Notes under the pieces: generated by a model
Databases searched by the model: none
Told to the model about the DNA's origin: nothing
The model's input: the letters and a program-made list of their open reading frames with translations, nothing else
In this document: positions 1-5,136 of the stretch, in pieces
How the letters are laid out: every line of letters begins with the position of its first letter
Numbering within the stretch: position 1 is the stretch's first letter
Translations under genes and position numbers: made by a program
Assembly (NCBI GenBank): GCA_910589095.1
Contig: CAJUSN010000055.1
Span: 3,190 to 10,319, forward strand
Direction: 5' to 3'
Source of the DNA: an uncultured Muribaculaceae bacterium
Lineage (GTDB): Bacteria > Bacteroidota > Bacteroidia > Bacteroidales > Muribaculaceae
Length of the DNA: 7,130 nucleotides

Positions 1-224
1 AAGCGCTTAAAGGAATAGATCTTTTGGTGATGAATGCCTTGCGTCATGACGAGCACCCCTCTCACATGAACCTTAGGCAAGCGCTTGATGTTATTAAGTC
101 GGCGCAAGTATCCAAAGCGTATCTCACCCACCTCTCGCATCAGATGGGACTGCATGCAGGTATCGGAGAGTTGCTTCCTGATAATGTACATGTGGCTTAC
201 GATGGATTGGCGCTGGACATCTGA
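1..224 (+). CDS. MBL-fold metallo-hydrolase, PhnP-like, 3' end only
   Basis: The last 73 codons of a gene whose start lies upstream of the window; the frame is open from base 3 to the TGA at 222-224. The visible tail contains MNALRHDEHPSH followed by AYLTHLSHQMGLH and then VHVAYDGL. This is the C-terminal pattern of the PhnP-like (COG1235) branch of the metallo-beta-lactamase fold, in which the His of the T-H-x-S-H segment is a metal ligand. Family members hydrolyse phosphodiester bonds (for example cyclic phosphoribosyl phosphate in PhnP) or unknown cytosolic substrates; which substrate applies cannot be told from this piece. The metal-binding residues that fall in the visible part look intact. 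The next gene begins 40 bp downstream on the same strand with no recognisable promoter between them, so the two are probably co-transcribed. The family call is fairly firm; the substrate is unknown. Confidence 0.82.
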   Translation, partial: ALKGIDLLVMNALRHDEHPSHMNLRQALDVIKSAQVSKAYLTHLSHQMGLHAGIGELLPDNVHVAYDGLALDI

Positions 225-264
225 CGATTTTGTCAAGTCCGATCAGCAAAAACACGTAATAATC

Positions 265-981
265 ATGTACAAAGTAACCTATCTTGATCGAAGCGGTTTT
301 ATAGTGGTGAATAATGAAGCCATATTGGTGTTCGACTACTATTCCGATCCATCCCACGCACTGCATCGTACACTTGAGAACAACCCTGAAAAACCCGTGA
401 TATTCTTTGTAAACTATCATGTGGGCGCACACTTGAACAAGAGCATTTTCGAATTGGCTCAAAACCATCAGCGCACCTACGTGATGAGCAACGATGTTTA
501 CCCACAAAACGTTCCTGACACACTCTCAGTTGCCGGTATGAGCAAGGGTGACATCATTGAAGGCCTCCCGGGTGATATAAAAGTAAAAGCTTACGGCACT
601 TCAGGTAAAGGTGTAGCATTTCTCGTTACAGACAAAAAGAAAAAGAATATATTCCATGCCGGAGCACTCGATGATCCTCAGGTCGTGGAAAAAATCAAGG
701 AAGAGAAAGCCGATAGTCAATGCTCGGTTGGAGTAGCAGTGAACCGCATTGCGGAAGAAGTGAATGTAATAGACATAGCATTTTTGCCTGCTGATACAGA
801 CACCACAAGTCACGTGGCACGACATGCACTTCAATTCCTCAATGAGATAAAGGTTGCCAACCTGTTCCCAATCCATCTGGGATCCGGCAATAAAGAAACA
901 AGTGACTTTAAGGCTTATGAAGTGAACGGAACGACCGTTCATTACCTACGTGAACCGGGCCAGTCACTAACCTTGGAATGA
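265..981 (+). CDS. MBL-fold protein with degraded metal site (UlaG-like)
   Basis: A complete 238-residue protein. The frame also runs upstream to base 85, but that part overlaps the preceding gene, so the ATG at 265 is chosen. Its overall pattern follows small UlaG-like metallo-beta-lactamase-fold proteins: an N-terminal YLDRSGFIV strand (6-14), ILVFDYY (20-26), FVNYHVGAHLN (48-58), AYGTSGKGVAFLV (109-121), IFHAGALDD (129-137), DIAFLPAD (170-177) and LFPIHLG (200-206). In active relatives the third motif is S-H-x-H-x-D-H-x-N; here the first His is Tyr51, the second His is Val53 and the Asp is Ala55, leaving only His56. The Asp normally following HAG is Ala134. His131 and His204 remain. The frame is intact, so this is more likely a maintained non-catalytic protein than a pseudogene. 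It probably forms an operon with the MBL gene before it and ends at the hairpin at 1011-1045. Fold assignment is good; loss of catalysis is inferred. Confidence 0.78.
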   Translation: MYKVTYLDRSGFIVVNNEAILVFDYYSDPSHALHRTLENNPEKPVIFFVNYHVGAHLNKSIFELAQNHQRTYVMSNDVYPQNVPDTLSVAGMSKGDIIEGLPGDIKVKAYGTSGKGVAFLVTDKKKKNIFHAGALDDPQVVEKIKEEKADSQCSVGVAVNRIAEEVNVIDIAFLPADTDTTSHVARHALQFLNEIKVANLFPIHLGSGNKETSDFKAYEVNGTTVHYLREPGQSLTLE

Positions 982-1010
982 AATTTCTAAATAGTAAATG
1001 ATAAATGATA

Positions 1011-1055
1011 CGGTCGGGACAGTGCTTACACACGTGTCCCGACCGCTATTTTATA
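1011..1055 (+). terminator. Strong hairpin between convergent genes, probable bidirectional terminator
   Basis: CGGTCGGGACA (1011-1021) and TGTCCCGACCG (1035-1045) form a perfect 11-bp GC-rich stem with a 13-base loop, followed on the plus strand by CTATTTTATAT. It lies 30 bp after the stop of the MBL-like gene and 23 bp beyond the stop of nagB on the other strand. The plus-strand tail is T-rich. The minus-strand tail (complement of about 990-1010) is also AT-rich but without an unbroken T run, so termination is likely in the plus direction and possible in both. Confidence 0.8.
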
Positions 1056-1067
1056 TGCTTCTAAATA

Positions 1068-1877
1068 TTAGAGCTGTGTTTCCGGATTAAGGTTGGCGCT
1101 TTCAATATCTTTGAAGTAGCGATAGGTACCGACCTTCAGTTCTTCACAAGCTGCATCATCGGCAACAATAAGGGCCTTAGGATGCATTTGAAGAGCAGAG
1201 ATTGTCCACATTTGGCTGATTCCGCCCTCCACGCCATGCTTGAGAGCTCGAGCTTTGTTGTGGCCATTAACAATAAGTAGTACGCTTTTGGCAGCCATAA
1301 TAGTGCCTACACCAACTGTGAGAGCTGTCTTGGGAACGAGGTCCACATTGTTGTCAAAGAAACGAGAGTTGGCAATTATGGTGTCGCGGGTAAGCGTTTT
1401 CATGCGGGTTTTGGAAGTGAGAGATGAGCCAGGCTCATTGAAAGCTATGTGGCCGTCGGGGCCGACACCACCGAGGAACAAATCAATGCCACCGTAGCTT
1501 TTGATTTTTTCTTCATAACGGGCACATTCTTCTGCAGGGTTTTCGGCGTTACCATTGAGAATGTTAACATTCTCGGGTAAGATGTCAATCTGATTGAAGA
1601 AGTTTGTCCACATAAATGTGTAGTAGCTCTGCTCGTGGTCGCGCGGGATTCCGCAGTATTCATCCATGTTGAATGTAACCACATTCTTGAATGAAACCTT
1701 GCCTTCCTTGTTAAGACGTATAAGCTCTTTGTACATACCTAAAGGAGAGCTGCCGGTGGGGCAACCGAGTACAAAAGGATGTTCAGGTGTAGGGCAAGCT
1801 TCATTAATGCGTGCAGCTACATAGGCAGCAGCCCATTTTGACACGTTAGCGTAGTCAGGTTCGATGATGAGTCTCAT
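1068..1877 (-). CDS. nagB: Glucosamine-6-phosphate deaminase
   Basis: A 269-residue protein, close to the 266 residues of E. coli NagB and alignable with it almost without gaps. It converts glucosamine-6-phosphate to fructose-6-phosphate and ammonia in the cytosol, the last step feeding amino sugars into glycolysis. The catalytic residues known from E. coli sit at identical positions: Asp72 in FNMDEY, and Asp141, His143 and Glu148 in GPDGHIAFNEP. The phosphate-contact residues Arg172 (ANSRFFDN) and Lys208 (GHNKA) are present, as is the PTGSSP loop (40-45). Residues that form the N-acetylglucosamine-6-phosphate allosteric site in E. coli (Ser151, Arg158, Lys160, Tyr254) are also all present, so a GlcNAc-6-P-activated hexamer is likely. 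The start ATG at 1877 gives the canonical MRLII N-terminus. It is transcribed divergently from the NagB-like/PIG-L fusion; no nagA is in view. Confidence 0.97.
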   Translation of the reverse strand: MRLIIEPDYANVSKWAAAYVAARINEACPTPEHPFVLGCPTGSSPLGMYKELIRLNKEGKVSFKNVVTFNMDEYCGIPRDHEQSYYTFMWTNFFNQIDILPENVNILNGNAENPAEECARYEEKIKSYGGIDLFLGGVGPDGHIAFNEPGSSLTSKTRMKTLTRDTIIANSRFFDNNVDLVPKTALTVGVGTIMAAKSVLLIVNGHNKARALKHGVEGGISQMWTISALQMHPKALIVADDAACEELKVGTYRYFKDIESANLNPETQL

Positions 1878-1945
1878 TTCAGTTGGTTATGGATTAGGTT
1901 AGAATTATCAATTAAACCGCGAGGTGATACACACTTGCAGATATG

Positions 1946-1961
1946 CAAATTTACAAATTTA
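1946..1961. repeat. Tandem CAAATTTA repeat in the divergent promoter region
   Basis: CAAATTTA occurs twice without a gap, at 1946-1953 and 1954-1961. Each copy reads as a -7 element (TAAATTTG) toward nagB. It could mean two overlapping promoters or a binding site for a shared regulator of the divergent pair; the sequence alone does not decide. Confidence 0.5.
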
Positions 1962-1978
1962 TCTACAATAAATCCAAG
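1946..1978 (-). promoter_or_regulatory. Candidate Bacteroidota-type promoter for nagB
   Basis: On the minus strand TAAATTTG (1953 to 1946) matches the Bacteroidota -7 consensus TAnnTTTG. A CTTG at 1978 to 1975 lies 21 bases upstream, one mismatch from the -33 consensus TTTG. The predicted start near 1940 would give a leader of about 60 bases before the nagB ATG. A second TAAATTTG abuts the first at 1961 to 1954 but has no good -33 partner. Confidence 0.55.
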
Positions 1979-1992
1979 GATGAAGAAAATAT

Positions 1993-2023
1993 TTTGTGGT
2001 AATGTGAAAGTTTATTACTTTTG
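1993..2023 (+). promoter_or_regulatory. Consensus Bacteroidota promoter for the NagB-like/PIG-L gene
   Basis: TTTG at 1993-1996, a 19-base spacer and TACTTTTG at 2016-2023 reproduce the Bacteroidota housekeeping promoter (TTTG, 19-21 bases, TAnnTTTG) exactly. Transcription should start around 2027-2031, giving a leader of only about 15 bases before the ATG at 2045. The leader is A-rich (AATCTAAAAACCAAG) and has no Shine-Dalgarno sequence, as is usual in this phylum. The position also shows that the in-frame TTG at 2021 is not the start, because it lies inside the -7 element. Confidence 0.82.
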
Positions 2024-2044
2024 TATCACAATCTAAAAACCAAG

Positions 2045-4021
2045 ATGAAAACGAATTTAAGTTCTCAAATCAAATTGGACCGCATTCCGCGTAAATATTA
2101 CGATCCCCAAGGGGAGGTGGAATTAGCAGCCCTGACCCGCGAGGAAAAAGTTTATACTCGCATTTTTGAAACCGTCAATGACGGAAGTAACTATCTTGCA
2201 CGCAACATAGCCAAGTACATCAAGCGCAATGTTGCAGAAAAAGGCAAATGCGTGCTGGCACTTGGAGCCGGGATGAACACTCACAGCGTATATGCCGAAC
2301 TTATCAAGCTTTGCAAAGAGGGCGAGGTAAGTTTCAATAAGGTGATTGTGTTTTCAATAGGAGAATTTTTTCCTTTGATTCCAAACGGACCTTGCACACT
2401 AAATCTACTAAAAGAAGTGTTGCTTGACCATGTGGACATCCTTCCGGAAAACATCCATACATTTGACGCGAATGTGACGAAAGAAGACATGTACGAATGC
2501 TGCAAGTCTTATGAACGGAAGATAGCCAGCGAAGGTGGCATTGACATTTGCGTATGCGAAGTAGGTGCAGTTGGCTCACTTGCGTTCAATGAACCGGGTA
2601 GCGCAGCCACGAGCCTTTGCCGCCTTGTTCTTCTTGGAAGCGAAGCCCGTCATAAAATTGCATCGGACTATAAATGCGACACAGTTCCGACCACAGCGAT
2701 CACTCTGGGCATAGGAAATATACTTTCCGCACGCCGTGTGCTCACAATGGCCTGGGGGGAAAACAATGCAGCCATAATAAAGAAAACAGTAGAAGGTCAG
2801 ACCGATGTTTCGGTACCCGCCTCATTCCTGCAGGGTCATCCTCAGGCCAAGGTTGTTGTTGACCTTCCTGCCGCAGAAGAACTCACTCGCATCAGCCGTC
2901 CATGGTTGGTGACTTCATGCGAATGGAACGACAAGCTCATACGTCGTGCCATTGTTTGGCTTTGCCAGCAAACCGGCAAACCGATTCTGAAGCTCACAGA
3001 CAAGGATTACAATGACTACGGTCTTGGCGAGCTTCTTGCCTTATACGGCTCCGCATACAATGTGAACATCAAGATTTTCAACGATCTTCAACACACAATC
3101 ACCGGCTGGCCCGGAGGCAAACCTGATGCTGACGATACTTACCGCCCGGAACGCGCCAACCCCTACCCCAAGCGTGTTATCGTTTTCAGCCCGCACCCTG
3201 ATGATGATGTAATCTCAATGGGTGGTACTCTGAAGCGCTTGGTTGACCAGAAGCATGACGTTCATGTTGCCTACGAAACATCGGGTAATATTGCCGTTGG
3301 CGACGAGGATATGATCCGTTACGTTATGCTCATGGACCAGATTGCAGATAAGTTCGGCTTTAATACAGATGAGTATCGCGCCAAGAGCAAGGAGATTCAC
3401 GAATTCATAAATTCAAAAGTTGGAGGTGAAATCGACCTTCCTGACGTTCGTTTCCTTAAAACCATGATTCGTCGCGGCGAAGCACGTATAGCATGTAATT
3501 ACATCGGTGTTAAACCTGAAAATGTCCACTTCCTCAATCTTCCCTTCTATGAGACGGGTACAATCAAGAAAGGTGACCTTTCTGAAGCCGATGTAAACAT
3601 TGTGAAGAAACTCATAGAGGATGTGAAGCCTCAGCAGATATTCGTGGCCGGTGACCTTGCCGACCCCCACGGAACACACCGAGTGTGCACCGATGCTGTT
3701 CTCGCAGCCATTGATGAACTCAAGGGAGAGGAATGGATGAAGGATTGCCGCGTATGGATGTACCGTGGTGCATGGGCTGAATGGGAAATTGACCACATTG
3801 AAATGGCCGTTCCTATTTCACCTGAAGAGCTCCGTTTCAAACGCAACTCAATCCTAAAGCATCAGTCGCAGATGGAAAATGCACCGTTCCTTGGTGATGA
3901 TGACCGTCTGTTCTGGCAACGTGCTGAAGACCGCAACCGCGCAACCGCACAATTGTATGAAAGCCTCGGACTTGCTTCATACGAAGCTATGGAAGCGTTT
4001 GTACAGTATCACCCAATTTAA
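2045..4021 (+). CDS. Fusion of degraded NagB-like domain and PIG-L (LmbE-like) deacetylase
   Basis: A 658-residue protein; the ATG at 2045 is chosen because the alternative TTG at 2021 falls within the promoter. Residues about 35-285 align with glucosamine-6-phosphate deaminase: FNKVIVFSIGEFF (97-109) and SLAFNEPGSA (178-187) are recognisable. However, catalytic Asp72 is Gly106, Asp141 is Val176, His143 is Ser178, and Lys208 of the phosphate site is Asn241; only the Glu of FNEP (Glu183) remains. Residues about 376-620 form a PIG-L/LmbE-like zinc deacetylase: FSPHPDDDVISMGG (381-394) supplies His384 and Asp387 as ligands and Asp386 as presumed base, and PHGTH (541-545) supplies the third ligand, His545. 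The family removes acetyl groups from N-acetylglucosamine-type sugars. From memory, Bacteroides species carry the same fusion, usually named as a glucosamine-6-phosphate deaminase, a name this sequence does not support. I infer a cytosolic amino-sugar deacetylase with a binding or regulatory NagB-like half. Confidence 0.88.
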   Translation: MKTNLSSQIKLDRIPRKYYDPQGEVELAALTREEKVYTRIFETVNDGSNYLARNIAKYIKRNVAEKGKCVLALGAGMNTHSVYAELIKLCKEGEVSFNKVIVFSIGEFFPLIPNGPCTLNLLKEVLLDHVDILPENIHTFDANVTKEDMYECCKSYERKIASEGGIDICVCEVGAVGSLAFNEPGSAATSLCRLVLLGSEARHKIASDYKCDTVPTTAITLGIGNILSARRVLTMAWGENNAAIIKKTVEGQTDVSVPASFLQGHPQAKVVVDLPAAEELTRISRPWLVTSCEWNDKLIRRAIVWLCQQTGKPILKLTDKDYNDYGLGELLALYGSAYNVNIKIFNDLQHTITGWPGGKPDADDTYRPERANPYPKRVIVFSPHPDDDVISMGGTLKRLVDQKHDVHVAYETSGNIAVGDEDMIRYVMLMDQIADKFGFNTDEYRAKSKEIHEFINSKVGGEIDLPDVRFLKTMIRRGEARIACNYIGVKPENVHFLNLPFYETGTIKKGDLSEADVNIVKKLIEDVKPQQIFVAGDLADPHGTHRVCTDAVLAAIDELKGEEWMKDCRVWMYRGAWAEWEIDHIEMAVPISPEELRFKRNSILKHQSQMENAPFLGDDDRLFWQRAEDRNRATAQLYESLGLASYEAMEAFVQYHPI

Positions 4022-4043
4022 CAATTACGACTCCTACAATACG

Positions 4044-4078
4044 AGCGATGTGTCATAACGGCACATCGCTTTGTTTTT
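4044..4078 (+). terminator. Intrinsic terminator of the NagB-like/PIG-L gene
   Basis: AGCGATGTG (4044-4052) pairs with CACATCGCT (4062-4070). A T-G wobble and a C-G pair extend the stem inward to 11 bp around the loop ATAAC. TTGTTTTT follows directly at 4071-4078. It begins 22 bp after the stop codon. Confidence 0.88.
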
Positions 4079-4080
4079 AA

Positions 4081-4127
4081 GAGTATGTTAGAATTTACTT
4101 AAGGAGTTTTTTAATCTGAACATACTC
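4081..4127. repeat. Inverted repeat of unknown role
   Basis: GAGTATGTT (4081-4089) and AACATACTC (4119-4127) are perfect 9-base inverted repeats, extendable by AGA/TCT across a one-base bulge, with an AT-rich loop of about 29 bases. A competing pairing, GGAGT (4103-4107) with ACTCC (4124-4128), shares the right arm. It lies between convergent genes right after the terminator at 4044-4078. It may help terminate the minus-strand gene, but no clear T run follows on that strand. Confidence 0.55.
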
Positions 4128-4143
4128 CAAGCAAAATGTCAAA

Positions 4144-4190
4144 GATCGCTTGCCGCAGTTTACGGGGACTCCGTGCGCTCGCGGCGGCGC
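4144..4190. other. GC-rich block with self-complementary segments
   Basis: This block immediately follows the stop of the minus-strand gene and is far richer in G and C than the AT-rich sequence beside it. GCCGC (4152-4156) can pair with GCGGC (4181-4185), enclosing a small ACGG (4162-4165)/CCGT (4171-4174) hairpin. No T run follows on the minus strand, so it is not a classical terminator. It could be a repeat-family unit or a structured 3' end; nothing in the window decides between these. Confidence 0.3.
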
Positions 4191-4922
4191 TTAGGTGAGT
4201 GGGATTATGCGCGTGGATGGAATGGGGAAGAATCTAAGAAAATTTGCGGAAGATGTTCGCTTTGGTATATGAAAGTTTAGCTCCGATATAGTTGGACTTT
4301 CACGAGGAGTAGTATCGGTAGAAGCGGTGTCTGGAGCTGTGAGGTCGATGAGAGGGAGGGAATGATCATGGCGGATGGAACGGACACGGAGCGTGAAAGG
4401 ATTCACTCTGGTGTGGGGACGGTAGGTGCCGTGGACAATGAGAAGTGAATGGTGTGAGAAGTCCATGCAAGGAGCTACGGTGCGCCACACGCGGGAGAAA
4501 TAACGGCCTCGGTCGGGATATGCATCGGCATCAAGAATTAGGGCTATGCGGAATGTGCTTCCCCGCGGCTTCTCGGGTGTACGTGAGGAATAAAGGGAAG
4601 TAGAATCCGAAAAACGGAAAGATGCAAGGTCACGGCTTTGACGGGCGAAGACGCATGCTGACTCGTAGCGGTCAACAACGGTCATACGCCAACGTAGGTA
4701 GTCGGTCATGGCCTGCTTGAGGATGAGGTCATAAGCGGGGTGTGTGCAGATGAATACGCGCTGGTGCTGACGATGAGCGCGTTGTTGCTCCAGATGTGTG
4801 ATGACGCGACGGGGTGCCGGGTGGATACGGTGACCGAGCCAGCGCTCAAAGAGGGCGGCGTAATCGCGTGATCGCTCGGGATGGTAGTGACGACGCGGGA
4901 TATGTGGAGCGATGGATGGCAT
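4191..4922 (-). CDS. Unrecognised Arg/His-rich protein
   Basis: A 243-residue protein I do not recognise. The ATG at 4922 is the only ATG or common start between the upstream in-frame stop (4950-4952) and the body of the protein. Codon choice and amino-acid patterning look like a real gene. Residues 1-55 are strongly basic (many Arg and His). Two alpha/beta-like segments follow, RVFICTHPAYDLILKQAM (55-72) and FRIALILDADAYPDRGRYF (124-142), then SLLIVHGTYRP (159-169). The last 50 or so residues are rich in Ser, Thr and Pro and look disordered. No signal peptide, membrane segment or standard catalytic motif is evident. The coding strand seems more GC-rich than its neighbours. It converges on the NagB-like/PIG-L gene and is separated from the downstream operon by that operon's terminator, so it is probably transcribed alone. 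The basic N-terminus would suit nucleic-acid binding, but that is only a guess. Confidence 0.72.
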   Translation of the reverse strand: MPSIAPHIPRRHYHPERSRDYAALFERWLGHRIHPAPRRVITHLEQQRAHRQHQRVFICTHPAYDLILKQAMTDYLRWRMTVVDRYESACVFARQSRDLASFRFSDSTSLYSSRTPEKPRGSTFRIALILDADAYPDRGRYFSRVWRTVAPCMDFSHHSLLIVHGTYRPHTRVNPFTLRVRSIRHDHSLPLIDLTAPDTASTDTTPRESPTISELNFHIPKRTSSANFLRFFPIPSTRIIPLT

Positions 4923-4927
4923 GAGCG

Positions 4928-4935
4928 CAAAGATA
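4928..4935 (-). promoter_or_regulatory. Possible -7 element abutting the start codon
   Basis: On the minus strand TATCTTTG (4935 to 4928) matches TAnnTTTG exactly and ends five bases before the ATG at 4922. No TTTG occurs 19-21 bases upstream, so the match may be chance. If used, the transcript would begin at or next to the start codon. The rest of 4936-5061 holds no ORF or hairpin I could support. Confidence 0.3.
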
Positions 4936-5061
4936 ATGGCGCATGGGGACTAATGAGCGCTAAAACCAATCAATGGACATAATGCCGCGAGTCAGCTCAA
5001 GAGATCAGCGTTAGAAAAAAGCTCAAACGGTGTGGTTGGAAACCCGGACAATGGAGGAATA

Positions 5062-5108
5062 TGTATAAAAAATAATCACGCCGGCGGGATTACTACCGTC
5101 GGCGCGAT
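5062..5108 (-). terminator. Intrinsic terminator of the rsmI-lipoprotein operon
   Basis: CGCCGGCGG (5079-5087) pairs with CCGTCGGCG (5096-5104) with one G-T wobble, and ATC/GAT pairs add to the base of the stem after one mismatch. Read on the minus strand, the stem is followed by TGATTATTTTTTATAC, a proper U-rich tail. It lies about 30 bp beyond the lipoprotein stop codon. Confidence 0.87.
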
Positions 5109-5136
5109 CAAGATTATTCAAGCGATATAGAATACG

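Noticed and set aside
85..264. Upstream extension of the second MBL-fold protein
   Set aside because: It overlaps the preceding gene in another frame and its translation has no MBL-like sequence; homology starts at MYKVTYL from the ATG at 265.
601..942. 113-codon antisense ORF
   Set aside because: It lies wholly opposite the MBL-like gene, and its Cys/His/Phe-rich translation has the look of a shadow frame. No promoter was seen.
1011..1045. Riboswitch or attenuator
   Set aside because: It lies between the 3' ends of two convergent genes, so a terminator explains it.
2021..2044. TTG start for the NagB-like/PIG-L gene
   Set aside because: It sits inside the TACTTTTG promoter element, upstream of the likely transcription start.
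3413..3846. Antisense ORFs opposite the PIG-L domain
   Set aside because: They are shadows of a strongly conserved coding sequence with intact catalytic motifs on the plus strand.
4706..4969. 87-codon minus-strand ORF overlapping the unrecognised gene
   Set aside because: It is a Ser/Pro/His-rich out-of-frame translation of the same region. The 243-codon frame has better codon patterning and length.
4706..4969. Frameshift joining the two minus-strand frames here
   Set aside because: The 243-residue frame has its own ATG and is continuous; I found no motif that continues from one frame into the other.
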